Assembly: GCA_020746105.1 (NCBI GenBank)
Contig: CM036620.1
Coordinates: forward strand, 45,838,706-45,902,705
Source: Trogon surrucura
Taxonomy: Eukaryota > Chordata > Aves > Trogoniformes > Trogonidae
Reading direction: 5' to 3'
DNA length: 64,000 bases
The number at the start of each line of letters is the position of its first letter. The first letter of the stretch is position 1. Positions 50,217 through 63,239 of the stretch are shown here, in pieces. A model generated the notes under the pieces. That model was not told the DNA's origin. It searched no databases and worked only from the letters and a program-made list of their open reading frames with translations. The position numbers and the translations under genes were made by a program.

Positions 50217-50574
50217 ATGCCGCGCCGGGCGGAGCGGTACCTGCAGATCGCCCCGCACTCCCTGGCCATCGTCCTGGACGCCGCGGCCGGGGGGCTGCCG
50301 GGAGTGGCGGGGAACGGCGGCGGTGCGGGGCCGGCGGCGGAGCTGGGCCGCCACCGCATCGGCTACGAGATCTTCGCGGACTTCAAGCGGGAGAACATGC
50401 AGCACTTCTGGGACCGGAGGGCCACGGCGGCGGTGGCCGAGACTTTCTTCCTGGGCTGGATCGACGAGCAGGTGCTGCTGGTGCAGGGCAAGGAGGAGCA
50501 CCTGGAGGTGCTGCGGCAGGGGTGGGCTCGCCGCTCCCTCAAGCCCCCCACCGGCTTCCACATCAAGTGCCTGG
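50217..50574 (+). CDS. STOX2: STOX2 first coding exon (storkhead-box protein, N-terminus)
   Basis: The exon codes for 119 residues plus one base of a split Gly and ends at donor GTAGGT (50,575). It begins MPRRAERYLQIAPHSLAIVL and contains IFADFKRENMQHFWDRRATA, FFLGWIDEQVLLVQGKEEHL and RRSLKPPTGFHIKCL. This matches the N-terminal layout of storkhead-box proteins (STOX1 has the same Leu-Ala-x-Val-Leu start, ANARCFW-like and PPRGFRI-like segments), upstream of the winged-helix domain, which lies in later exons outside the window. STOX2 rather than STOX1 is inferred from the TRAPPC11-STOX2 gene order. The usual human STOX2 isoform starts with a different exon (MKKTRS...), so this is the alternative long-form start. 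Storkhead proteins are transcriptional regulators. Confidence 0.88.
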
Positions 50575-50948
50575 GTAGGTGCCCCGGGGCGGGGAACGGA
50601 GCTTATCGCCCCGGCCGGGGGAGGCGGCGGCGGCGGCACCCCGGAGCTGCCCCCGGAGCGCCCGATCCCGCCGACGGTGCCCGGCGGGGTCGGGGCCCGA
50701 AATGGGGGGTCCGTCCCCAGGGGGGGTGGGGTCACTGCCCGGTGTGGGATTTGCGCCCCTCAAAAGCGGGTGGGCGGGAAAGGGGCGAGGCGGGACGGGA
50801 CCGGCGGCGTTACGAGGATGCGCTGTAAAGTAACTGGATGCTCGCCAGAAGAGCTGCAGGCGGCAGCGGTAGGGTCTGTTTGGAGAGGTGCGTTCCCCCA
50901 TTTCCCTCAGCGGGAGAGGTTAAAAGCGTAAATTGTCAAATTTGGACT

Positions 50949-50990
50949 GTTCACCCCTTGCAGGGAGACTATTCACCCCTTGCAGGGACG
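50949..50990. repeat. Short direct duplication, period 22
   Basis: TTCACCCCTTGCAGGGA occurs at about 50,950 and again 22 bases later. Two copies only. Confidence 0.8.
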
Positions 50991-53900
50991 TCCTTCTGCC
51001 ATCCAGCTTCCATGGCTGGCTCCTGGGACACGCTTGTCTCCGGCCTTTCGCACCCCCCTCAGCTACGAGACCTTTACACAATTCGGGAGTAACTGCTAAC
51101 GTTTGCAAAGAGTGCAAGCTTGTAATTCAAGCTACAATCGGTTCATTAAAAATAATAATTCCTAGCATTAGACGTCTAAAAAGTTCGCTTGAGTGTTTCT
51201 GGGCTTGCTAAACTGATATTTCAATTTATATTTGGATCTGCTTGGTGTTTTGTGTCCTGGTATTGCTGTGAAGGTGGAGTAGGAGGAGGAGATGAGGAAC
51301 ATAGGCTTTTCTGTGGTGCGAGGCAGGTGGCTTTTAGCGCAGTAAATGACAAGTCCGTCATGCTGCGGTGGGCAGAAGGTTCAAGTTACGGTGTGATCCC
51401 CCAAGGGAGTCCTGCCTGTGTGCAGAGTGCCCTAGGAAGGACCAGATGTTTTCCTGAATTTTTTTCAGGGAAAAACCAAAAATCTTATAATGGGCAGCAA
51501 GCTTATTTTGACAGAAAAGAAAAAAACAAATTCAAGAAATAAAGCTGTGGCTGTTTGGTATATGTATTGGGGAGTCATGAAGAGCAACAGACCTGTTGTA
51601 TTCCTTAGGATTTAAGGTAATTTGCAGCCTTCACAGCTTGAAACATACATCTTCTCGTATGGAGAGAAGACAAATTGTGAGGATTTGTTTTACTGCTGTC
51701 AAGTTCTTGTTGCTTCCTATGGCTGCTGCAGTGGTGATGGTGAGGCAAACTGTCTTTTCCTTATGTACAACTTACTATGCTGCGGGCACCTGGAACAGGT
51801 CACAGAGCTAGAGATACTCCCTCTGCACTGAGAGTTTTAGATCCTTAAAATGGGAAACTTCCATGCATTTCTTAAAAATAAAAAAAAATCTGACTAAAGT
51901 TCCTGCAAAGGATGGAGTGTGACTATTCGGTCTGTTTCAGTTGCTTTTTTTAATCTTGGTTTTGAATGTTTTTAGTTGTTGTCATCCTTTTGGAATAGAC
52001 AATATGGAGTCTGATCACTTCTGTTCATCTGCAGTCTTGCCTCTCGCCCACTTTTCAGACACTTCACTGTCACTCACTATTTCCCCATCAGACTTACTCG
52101 AATATTATCAGTTTTTCTTGCTGAGGGGGAAGCTCAGGCCAAGTTAGCCATTTAAAAATTATTTATTGGATGTTCTCATCATAGAGAAGTTACTTCTGAA
52201 CATTTGACAAGAAACCAGTGTTGAAGAGCAGGTGGGAAATCCTATTCTGGTGATGGAAATGTTTCCTGCATTCCACCAGTATTTAGAGGAGAGTAAAGCA
52301 AAACGATAGATGGGTAGTGGACTTGCATTATGGCTGAGGTTTGGTTGAAACTCCTGTTCATGGCTAGCAAACAAGGGCAGAAAACCTGCAGGAGCTTTCC
52401 ACCCAAGACTGTTAAACGCTTATGCCTTGATTTTTGGAATGAAGTGTGGTGCACAAGCATAGGGATGCAGGCAGGGGTCAGTGCCAGCTGCTCAGTGCAG
52501 CTTGTGTGGAGTTTTTGGCTCCAGATGGACTGAGGAGGAAGACCTCCCGAATGGGTGCCGTCACCTGATGGAGTGTAAGGGTCAGTGTTTGATTTTTGGG
52601 GTGTCCTTGGGCCCTACCTGTCGGGTGACATTCCTTAGCCTGCTGCGCGCGGGAGGACCATTGAAGGTTACACTCCGACCTTGACGTTGCTAAAGCCAGA
52701 CATGGAATGTAAACAGGTTTTCATGGCCCATTTTAAAATACGGAAACACAACTTCTGCTAGAAGTTTGCGTTAATAAGTAAGCTCACTGGTGTGTAAATA
52801 ATATGCATTCCTTGGGGGGTTATCTTCACTGTGAATTTACAGAAGACTAGAGGCAAAAGTTTTAATTTTACTTTAAAAATAGAAAATGCCTCTCAGTATT
52901 TGATTAAAGACTATGAAAGAAGAGCAGGGACCTGCTGGAGTATTACCAGTTTTGTGGTGTCCTTAGCTGCGGTAAATGAGATGAGACCATTGGTTTGTTA
53001 TTGTGTTTTTTTTGTTTTGGGGTTTGTTTTTTTTCACTGCCTTTTTTCCACACCCAGACTGATAATTCAGGTCTTGTATCTAAGTAAATTAAACTTGCAC
53101 TTACTGTAAAGTTAGATAGTTAAAAAAGAGTCAAAGTAACGGGCCTGGCCTGTGGGCATGAGCATCTGCCTAAATGTGTGTAATTGTAATTTCAACATAA
53201 TTAGGTACCTAATGTATAAATGGCTGTGACTTATTTAGGAGCTCTCTCTTTGGAGCTCTCTCTTAGGAGCTCTTCACTTTGCAGCTTTAAAGCAGTGAAC
53301 AGTGCACCTACAGACAAAAAGAACAAGTCCCCATACTTGTCAGCTTTTAAAAAAAAGTGGTGGGTATCTTGGGCCCAGACAAAAACCTGCCTGGCTGGGA
53401 GGTGAGGAACAGTAATATTTTACTAGAGTTAATAAATAACTGATGGGGTCAAGGGGAAAAAGCGGTATGGTATTTTTGATGAAGGTGAAGCTGCTGTTTT
53501 CTACAGCTCTGGCCCAGGCTGTAGCCCCCACGGTGTGGGGGGAATAGGGGTTGCTGTGGCTATGTGTAGCAGAGAGAGGTGCGTGGGGCTGAGCTGGGGG
53601 GTCTTCTTCTGCACCCTGAGGCCATTGGGGTACCCGAGCATTGCTGTGGCAGGCTGTGCCTGTCTTTTGGCTGTCTGGCTGCTTGCACAAAGGTGGACGG
53701 GACTTTCTGCCCCTGGACCCTAGCTGGAACGGAATAGCTGGAGGATGAGCTGCTTGCCCCAAAGTTCTGTGAGGAGAGCATCCTGACTTCCTACTGCTCC
53801 CTGGAGAGGAGCAAAGGACAGAATTGCCTTCTCTTCTCAGCTGCATGACCTCCATGCACTGGCACCAGAGACCCTTCCCTTCACCTGCATCGTTAAGTGC

Positions 53901-55009
53901 TAACGTGACCCAGAAATCACGACCGCAGCCTGACTTTCCAACCTCTGCCAGCATTGCTGACATTTCTTGTTCGTTGTGGTCCAGAGCTTTGGCTGGTCTG
54001 ATGAGTAATGGGTTGTGATGGCCACAGAGATAGTAACTGGAGGAAAAAGTAGCTGATGAGAAGGAGGGAATATTAAACCTCTAATATGCATAACACGTTT
54101 TCTTCTACTGGGATTATAAAATGTAAACCAGGAAGAGACTCTTCACTGAAGTGTCTTTCCGCTTTTAAGTCACCCTGGCTTGATAATGGAAAGTTCATTA
54201 AAGTCTATTCTGTACTTAACAGGGACTGGACAGTCCTAGTATGCTCGGTGCAGGTGTATCTGAGCCAGAAAGTAAATGATTAATATCCACAGAAGAGTCT
54301 ATTGTCTGGAGATAGGTCTCTTGAATTGTAAAATTAGACCCTACCACAAAATAGGGCAGGAATATGAAGCACATCAGAAAGTTGCTTAAGTGCCGACAGC
54401 TTATGGCTTGAGGATACAGGGGATGAAGTGTTTCATGTGTCACTTTAAAACTTACTTCTCTGTCAGTTTTCATAAACTGAATGGTTACGCCATAAAAACT
54501 TGCTTAGAGTCCATTTTTGCAGTCATCAGAGTTCCTTGGGTATTAGGAAATTGGTGGGCGTATCTAGGCTTTTAAGCTGGCTGAAGGGGAAGCTTTGGGA
54601 AACATAAGCAATCTTTGACTAAAAAAAAAACAACCAAACCTGCACATGCCAAATGTGCTGATTTAGAGGGTCAAGGAAACTTTGTGCAACGCTATAGCTC
54701 CTGTGATGAAATTTGTTGTCTTTGGTAAGAGTGATTTGAAGCTTTCTTGTAACTTTGCAAGGCTCTTGCAATGGAAGTCCTTAATGAGCATTATTATTTT
54801 AATAAGATTCCTGTCTTTGACACACCTTCCATTTGCACCCACTGATACTGGTCATCCTGGAAGCCGAATTTCCCCTTCCCCCTTTCAGCTCTTCTATGCG
54901 AGGCACTGCTGGTGTAGCAGGATGCTCCACCACCTTGTCGTCTCTTCATTGCCTTTTGTGTTCCCAGCTGAGACTTCCTTCAGTATCTTCTGCGCTTGAT
55001 TTCTGTGTC

Positions 55010-55630
55010 TCGGACAATGGGCATCTTTGAGAGGTTTTCATGTGCTTCATGGAAGGGCCATGCCCTTTTGTAACGATTGCTTGAAAAGAAGTGACCAAAC
55101 TTTATAATAACCCTTCGGTCAGGCCCAGAGCAGTTTCTCCAATTAAAAGCCGGTGTTTCAAATGAAGTTTTCCAGAAATGTATGTGCAATAATTAAACTA
55201 ACTAGCAGGGGTTATAATTCAGCAAAGTCGGTGGGGCTGGGCTGTTGTGTATTGTTCCTGCTCGGCGAGGCATAGGGGGGGGAAACTTTTTTTGCCACGC
55301 TGGGAGCTGGAGCTAAGTGCTCCCTTTCTTTTCTCTTCCTGCCATGTTCTCTCTTGCCACCAAAAATTAAATTAACACCCCACCAGTTTAGGTTCAGTGG
55401 TTTCCCCAGTGAATTTTCCAGTCATTAGTGGATTATTCTGGTGCAGTGTACACTGTTAGATGTTAAATATTATTCATCTATAGCCAGTCATAAAATGTGA
55501 ATTGTCTTTTTTCCTCCCAATTTTCTCCTTTATATAATGAAAATTTCTTTTCAGTGAGGGAGCATTAGGTTTCATAGTAATAAATCCTCCCAGGTGGAGT
55601 TTACCGCACACTCATCTACACCTTTTGTAT
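55010..55630. other. Candidate conserved non-coding element in STOX2 intron
   Basis: Complex, repeat-free sequence rich in homeodomain-like ATTA/TAAT cores (for example TCATTAGTGG and AATAATTAAACTAAC). Typical in appearance of developmental enhancers, but no conservation data are available here, so this is a guess. Confidence 0.25.
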
Positions 55631-55672
55631 GCCTTGTGGTATTACCATGGGAACTTCAGGGGATTTGAACTA

Positions 55673-55674
<2 letters not shown>

Positions 55675-55702
<28 letters not shown>
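55675..55702. repeat. 28-base T homopolymer
   Basis: Uninterrupted T run in the STOX2 intron. No retroposon body is visible on either side. Confidence 0.95.
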
Positions 55703-55705
<3 letters not shown>

Positions 55706-56353
55706 CCTTCTCTCCCACCTAGAGCCAGTTAGAGATCCACTAAGCATTTTTATTTTTTTACATCTCCAAGTTGGTTGTTGCAGCCTTGAAAAAAAGGAGG
55801 GAGAAAAAAAAAAAGAGAAGAAGGTAAACTTAAGCTAATGGCCTTTCTGAGGTGCTTATGAGTTTACTCCCAACTTTGAGCAAAGAACTTCGCTTCTTGG
55901 AAGTGTTGGGTTGGGCCTTTAATGTACTTTGTAAAAGTAGCTTTCAGAGATTGGTGAGAGAGAGGCAAGAGCTAAATGAGATAGACGGCATATAAAGTGC
56001 CTGATTTCTCAGTATTTGATTTGTTCTTGTGTTTTGGGAGGGAAATCTTGGAGTCAGAAATACTTGTTGCTCTTTAAGAAAGCTATGGATGGTCTGCCAG
56101 GCCAGTGCAGGTTGTCTACAATAAAAAAAATACAGTAAGGAAGGATGCGACCTATTATATTTAATTTTCTTTTTTTCACCCAAAGCAGCTTCTCTTGAGG
56201 AAGCAAAGTCGATGCATAGTGTTCATTGTGCAACTCAAGTGAAGGATTTATAAGGTTAATGGCCAGCTAATACTGTCTCCCCCACCTCCTTCCCCCCCAA
56301 CAAAGAGCACCATTGTGTACTAAAGAGCCCTTCCTTCCCTGTGGCAAATAAGT

Positions 56354-56396
56354 CATCCAGCCTTACAAGTTAAACCATCCAGCCTTGCAAGTTAAG
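56354..56396. repeat. 22-bp tandem duplication
   Basis: CATCCAGCCTTACAAGTTAA is repeated 22 bases later with one substitution (TTGCAAG). Confidence 0.85.
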
Positions 56397-59300
56397 GGCA
56401 CACATAAAGGAGCGATGCTGCAAGAGAACGGCGGTGGCTGAGAGCAGCCCTTGGCTGCGAGGCTCTGCCAAAACAGAAGTGGCACCAGAGCCCTCACTCT
56501 CGCCATCTCTTTGTCTGCACAGGAGTGTCCGGTCTTTAATTAAATGCTTCTTGTTTCCTTTCTCAAAGGACCCTTGTCTTTGCTGAGGAGCGCTGTGTGC
56601 GCTGAATGAAGCCCTCATCAGGTGTTATTCCCAGCGCCTAAATGGGCTCCTCGGACACCAGCCATCATGTGCCGCCAGGCTGCTGGCTAAATCACCTGTC
56701 CCTCTGTCCCCTTCTTCTTTTGTACGTAGTCATTTTTGGTTTTTAAAAGCCTGAGATGGATGGAGTACCTGGGGGCCATGGCAAGGGATGGCCATGGGAC
56801 CACCAGCCACAGGCACCCCCGTCCTGCCCGCTCCTCTTGGCAGTTTTGCAGCACAAAAACTCAGTAATGGGTCCCAGACTTTGTCCTGTCTTTGTAATTT
56901 GTTATTTAGAGCTACGTTGCTTAGTGTTTTATTTGCCAAATTTTAGTGATTTTAGTGGACTAAGTTCAGACCTTCCCTGTGTATTGCCATAGTTTAAAAT
57001 TTAGCTTGAAATGGGTTTGTTTTGATTCCTGGAGAAAGGTGGAAGAGATGCAGAGGTGCTATAGGAAGGGTCAGCCAGGGTGTATGAAGACACCACTATC
57101 CCTGGGCTCGAGTGGCAGGTTTTTGATTCGGCTCCTGTGTAAAGAGAATAGTAATGAAGTTGGTGCCCTTCCCCAGCTCTTCTGGTGCTGTTGCCTAGGG
57201 CCATTCAGCCGGATGGTGAACCTGTCCTCCTTTCTGCTGGCCAGGAGAATTACAGCTTGTTGCCCAGGTAGGTCATGACAGAGCTTTGCCACATTCTCTG
57301 CATTCAAGATGTGCAATTGGAGAGAGTAGCAGAAAAGATGCATCCGAGATGGACTGGGTGTCCTCCAGACTCTTGGCACCCAAAGCTGCCTTCTGAGCAA
57401 CATCACATCTTCCCTGGGCTTTGGCAAACATGTAATAGCCAGGCTCCTCTTTTCTTAGTAGTCAAGGAAAGGCTGAAGAGTTTGGAGAAAATAAAACCTG
57501 CAACCAGATGGTGGTCTCCTCTGCAGAAACTGTGGCTGTGGCTGTGAAGCGTGAGGATGGGAGGAACTTCTTAATAATCATTTTCTGCGGTAGTACAAAT
57601 TTAACAGGGTTCTGAAAATACAAGCTGTCTCCAAACTTTGCTTCTTTGTTAAATACAAAAGCATAAATGTTTTGATTATTTTCTAATGATGTTGACTGCT
57701 GGGAATGTTATTGCAGTCTCCATTTTCTAGTATCAAAACTGCTCCCTGGGTGGGCCAGATCTGGAAAGATTTTTAAGGATATTATGTTCTTCTTGGAATA
57801 AAATCCCTTCACCTAATATGTAAACATGCTTTCTTCTGGCCGGTGTACTTGATCCCTCAGTTTACGACCTGGGATTTCACCTGAGACCTGTGATGAGAAA
57901 TACCTGAATGTTAAGAACATACAAACACGTATATTTTGATGAAACAAAGTGCTTTCCTGTTGACATTTGAGCTGATCTTCACAACTCCTTTTTTAATTGA
58001 GCTCCTGTTCTGAGCCACAATAGCATTAGAGCACCCATTCGAAGTTCGGTATCTACCCAGGGAATCTGAATAGTGGTTCTTCTAGTTGTTTGTTGTTGTG
58101 TTTTTTTCCTGTAGCAGGAAAGCAAATGGTATAGTATTGCCATCGGCTCTTATTAAGTCTGTTTTTGGTTTTCTTATGAAAGAAAGTTACTATACTGTGA
58201 AGTTAAATATGTACAGTATAATAGTTTCTCTAGTGTATTTTATGGAGCTGGACATACTTCAGAACCATGCAATATGAGACTTTGTTGTCCTTCTTCCATG
58301 GGAGGATGGGACACCAAACCAGCAGAAGTCAATAGAATACAGCAGCCTTTTAGCTTAACCTTGAATTCGCTATCAGATGATTAACAAAGGGAAATGCAGG
58401 TGTATCAAATTGCTCTTTTAGAAAGGCAAATCTATTCATTTAAGTCTAGGAAATGACTCCAGACTTGATTCTTTACAAAATCTATACGCCGTTACAGTGA
58501 AAAGTGTTTCTATCTTAAGAGTGTGGTTTGGGTACCTCCATAAAGTTTTAGTTTTAAAGCAGTCTTTGCTAGCTGGTAGTGCTTCAGAAGGTACATATAC
58601 TAGCTCCTGCTAGTCTTCAGAGGAGTGTGAGGATACCAAAGGGCCCATTGCTGGCCCCAGTATGGGAAATCTCATGGAAGGAGCAGAGAGGGGCTGTTGA
58701 AAGGTGACAAGTCCCAGTGGCTTTCCCAATAACAAGGCCTAAAGTGCAGTAGCCAGGAGGAGTTAGTCTGTTAGTCTGGCCATGGGGGAGGCTTGATTTC
58801 TCCTGGTGCCAGCAGAAGGGGAAGAAAGGTATGTTTTGGGAGGGGAAGACCTGGGGCTGAACTGTGGCTTAGTCCGACGTTGGTAGTGGGGCAGCGCATC
58901 ACTGTGTCCGTCTTCACCAGTAGCAGCAGTTCCAGTAACTCCTGCTTATCTGCTGCCTTGAGGTTGGGTGTGCAGTAACGTCTGTTCTCGCTGCGTGTTC
59001 AGAGGCTCTCAAGAAGGAGCGAGACTGCAAGGAGTGTTTTTTAACACCGGAGCTGTACAACTTGCAATGTGTTACTAGCATTGGAAGAGGCTGGGTGCTG
59101 CCACCATGTTGGAGATCTGGCAGCAGAGTCTTAGGTATTATTGTCGGGCTATAAAATGAGCATTTCTTTTCTTTTTTAAATGGGAACTTTTTTTTTTTGT
59201 CATATAAAAAAAGGCTATACAAAGTCTATTGAAACTCCTAGCTTAAAAAGGAAGACAAATCAATATTCACTCTTTCAGACTGTAGTTGTATTTTCATCTT

Positions 59301-59660
59301 GGGTCAAAATATCCACGGATATCTTTCTATATGCAAAGAATATGAAAGAAGTAGATAGGTTTCTGGATGCGTTAGCCTTTCTCCAGTTCATTGAGGATTT
59401 TCCAATTCATCTGAGTGAAGAAAACTTAATAGCGTAATAAATATGTTGTGTCTACTTATCTTGTCTTACCAGTATCCTTGGGTCCATGAGCTCAGAGAGC
59501 CTTGCGACTGTGCCAATAGCAATGCATATTGTTCATTTCCCATATCCCTTCCCAAAAAGATCAACCCGACATAAATGGGATTTATCACTACCTGTTAATT
59601 TTATAGAGGTAGCCAAAGTCCTGTAAGCTCCATGTGATGCTGCAATTAACTTCTATACGT

Positions 59661-59770
59661 TTGGTGGGGTTTTTTTTGTTTTGGGACATGAGGTTTTGTT
59701 TTGTTTTTTTTGTTTGGGTTTGGTGGTTTGTTGGGTTCTTTTTTTGTTGGTTTTTTTTTTGGTGTGTTTT
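59661..59770 (+). repeat. G/T-rich low-complexity tract
   Basis: About 110 bases almost wholly of T runs broken by GG/GGG on the plus strand. Simple sequence in the STOX2 intron. Confidence 0.8.
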
Positions 59771-61751
59771 AGTCAAAGGATTCTCGGTGTGTTATTTGGC
59801 CTGCCCTTGAGCCTTGCAGCCGCTCCTCAGCCCACGTGGGAATGGACTCTGCCCTTGCCTCCTGCTCCAGCAGACCGGCGTTAAATGTTTGCTCTCCTGC
59901 TTTGCGCATGTTGCAGGGTTAGTGCCCAGACAAGTTCCCTTTTCATTGACAGATGAAATAACAATAGCTGGCATTAAGAGCAAGCCAAGTGTTTTCTTTG
60001 GGTTTCCCTGAAGGGCCTCCTTTGTCTCCACCGTCTCAGCTCAGGGAAGCCCGTACACCTTGCTTAATCCAAGGGTGATGTTGAGATGCTCAACCTTCTG
60101 AAGCCAGAAGTAGGTCAGCACCCATGTGAAGATTTTTGTCTGCCTGGCTTGCTTGCCAGCGAGAACCTCCCGGTGACACTTTGCAAATGGCCTGTGTCCA
60201 GCGGGGTGGTCCAGGCTGATGCGGGCAGTCCTGAAAGCCCAGAGAAGAGGGTGAAACATCCACAGCACCAGGAAGGAGAGCAGAGGGAGGAGGTGCTGCT
60301 GGACTGGACCGTCACATACTTTGTGTTTGTATGTAAGTCAGAGGAGGAGCAGGAGCGAATGGTGGACAGTCAGATGAGCCTGAAGGGAGCTCTTCAGGTG
60401 CCTGGTGTCACATTGTGTGTGGCCCTGGTCCGGCTGTGAGAAGTCAGCAACTCGCCTGGGCTCTGGGGATGTCCTAATTAGCCACATATTCACAAGGCAG
60501 TTTATCCAGTTGAAAAACAGGATTTTAAGGTCTGTTTTAAAGTGAAGACAGTATCTAACCTAGTAGAGGTTATTAGCAGGAGGGTTTATTAAAAAGAATA
60601 AAATAAATAGAAGGGTGGGAATTTACTCCCTAGTTTGATTTGAGAAAAGAATTTAAAGGACCACATTCACCCACTGTTTTTGAAGTGGGGCTGAAAAAAG
60701 CTTTGAGGACACTGAGCTTTCCTGCCATGATTACTGATTTGTTACAATTATCATTTTGTTTAAAAAGAAATATCTTCTTGCTACTGATTGAAAAATCCTG
60801 TGCAGTTAAAAAGGAAAATGTTAGTTTTCTGAGAAGCTGTGGAGAAGAACAGTTACAAAGGGCTAAACAGTGGATAAACAGGGAGCAGAAAAATAATAGC
60901 TTACAGTTTCTGCAGTCTTAGGTGCTCTGGAAACAAGTTTCAAACAGGCATCTTCAGACCAGATGTCAGCCTTGTAGAGAAGCCTCCTTTATGAATATGA
61001 ACATCTGGAAGGAGTTGGAAACTGAAAGAGAAGGGAGGTCAGACAGGTTTTTAGTGATACGAACAGATAATCTTGGATGTTGTGCTTCATGTGGTGAGGA
61101 GGCAAGTCAGACAGGTGTCAGGTCTGCTCTGTTTTTATCAAAAGTGGAGACTTCGTATAGTAATGCATTTTCTTAGGAGGTCTAGCTACATGGTACCATC
61201 TCCATCTTTCAACAGACTGGGAGGTGCCTTCAAGGTGGAGATGGAAGAACATAGGACTTGTAGGGCCATGATGCTTTGCAGCATTTCTCAAATAGATTTT
61301 GTGTGCTTAAGCCCTCCATTGGTAGAAGCTTAGGGCAATTTTCAGCTGGAGTTCCTTCTTATAGATACGTGTGTGAGTGTGTATATGCTTTAAGTGCTGT
61401 ATGAACAGAGGTTTCCCATTACTTTGAGTGATCTTGATTCAGCAAAATGCAGATGCCCACGTGTGCACACAGCAAGTTAAGTCTGTCTTTGGTGGGAGGA
61501 CTCACGTTTTTAAATATAGACATGTTGTATGTTCTTGTATTTGCCTGAACATTGTCAAGAGATTCACCAGAGGAATGTCTTTCTGGTTAATTGAAGAATG
61601 GGTTGACTGCATCTAAGCTGCGAGCCCTTTGGGAATTAAACTTGCAAAATCAGGACTAGTACTCTTTGCGTTTTTATTTTTGGTATGTACAATACTCTGA
61701 AAAATAAACACCAGAAGAGTTCATTCAGGGTCTGTAGGTGCCTTCAGGAAA

Positions 61752-61871
61752 AGTATGAAAGGGAAGTCTTAATTAATACTTCTTCAATAAAAGTATGAAG
61801 AGGAAGCCTTAATTAATACTTCTTTAATAACAGTATGAAGAGGAAGCCTTAATTAATACTTTGTCAATAAA
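61752..61871. repeat. 40-bp minisatellite, 3 copies
   Basis: Three tandem units of exactly 40 bases start with AGTATGAA at 61,752, 61,792 and 61,832. Each contains CTTAATTAATACTT. Units differ at a few positions; the second and third are most alike. Confidence 0.93.
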
Positions 61872-63239
61872 GGTGAAGTCACAAAAAGTAGGCAACTCAA
61901 CCTACAATCATTCTGGTTTCTTTCCTTGGGCAGGAATTAATGGCTATCATCTTGTAATTTTTTATTTATGGCAGTAGCTTGCAGCCTTTAGTTTATAGAT
62001 TTCTTATTAATTCAAGTTCTTTGGTTCTGTTTCCAAGGTATTTTCTGATTGTTAGTTTGTCTTTGTTAGAGGTGAACAGCTAGAGCTCCTCACTGGAGCT
62101 GATGCCAAATAGCTGTTGGAAGGTCTGTAGGGACTTGCTTCTTGGCTACCTTTCAAGTGCAGTATGGCTGTAAAATGTTTTAGTGTCAGAATCACTACAT
62201 CTATCATTGTTATGCTTTTTTTCTGTCAATAACTAGTCTCATTTAGTGACATATTTGAACTTAAAGAGGGAAAGCAGATTTTTTCTGTGTGCCAGCGCAT
62301 GAATCTTTTTAATTTTTCTGCTCAGATAATTGTTGGGCTTCAGGTTTCAGTGGTGACTTAAATTAATCCCAGTGCTGTCTTTTCAATCTCTTCAATGTTT
62401 GTGTTGAGAGAGAGGCCAAAACACATCCTGGCTGTTGGGAGCCACTAGACACCAGTCATCTTGTGAGATGGAAGAAAAGTGAGCTACAGACTTCAGAGCC
62501 GATTTTTGTGATGAGTGACAGGGGTGAAAAGGAAATAATTTTGACAGAACTTTTTTCCACTAGCTATGGAAATGTTGAATAACTGGGACATGCTATTTCA
62601 TTTTTTTTTCTTGTTTCCATACTGGTTAGCCCTTTTTGCTCAGTGACTTGTGCACCCATTTCCGATTCCTGAAGATTTTCCATTGCTTTGAATCATTTAC
62701 ATTGCCTCCTGTCCTGGAGAGTAACAACCCCCTAGTGTAATGATCCTCAGCTTGCTTTATTTTGCAGATTCCTGACTTTGCAGCAGAAATACAGCAAATA
62801 GAAATGGCACTTTTCACTTTTATCTTTCTGTAGACCTTTTGGAAAGGAGGTCACAGATAACTTGAGGTTCTGCAGACCCCAAGCTGAAAACCACTGACCT
62901 CACCAAGCCCAGCATTTAACACTGGGGTTTGCAGGTACCTGTGCAGCTGAAGCTTATGCTCCTCTACCAGTGTGCTACAAACTTCATCAAACCTTCCTTT
63001 CTCATAGTTCACAGTTTGTCATCCATGGCAACTACCCGGAACCTTGGTGCTCCCTCTGCACCTTTTCCCCTTCTCTTCATTTCGAGGACACCCGCAGCAG
63101 TAACTTTTGGAGTAGCCTGCCTAACTGCGTACAGGGATAGATGGCACTTTGAGGGCTACCTGCTGGAAAGCTTGGTCCAAACATTGCTCCTTGTCTTTTG
63201 TTTGACAGCACAGGAGCTTTGAGGCAGAGAACTTGGTGT

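Larger units (their letters stand above)
49930..50830 (+). promoter_or_regulatory. STOX2: CpG island promoter of STOX2
   Basis: About 900 bases of very GC- and CpG-rich sequence surround the first STOX2 coding exon. GC boxes (GGGGCGG, Sp1-type) lie at 50,085-50,091, 50,116-50,122 and 50,126-50,132, roughly 85-130 bases before the ATG. There is no TATA box, which fits dispersed CpG-island initiation. The start site cannot be fixed from sequence alone. Confidence 0.85.

Noticed and set aside
49821..50931. Long overlapping ORFs on both strands around 50 kb
   Set aside because: They result from very high GC content with few stop codons. Only the frame starting at 50,217 shows protein-family similarity, and it ends at a splice donor.
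53238..53270. GGAGCTCTCTCTT repeated motif
   Set aside because: A two-to-three-copy imperfect local repeat with no wider structure; not worth a separate feature.
60086..60439. A 117-codon ORF in the STOX2 intron
   Set aside because: No recognisable domain and no suitable acceptor or donor signals tying it to STOX2.
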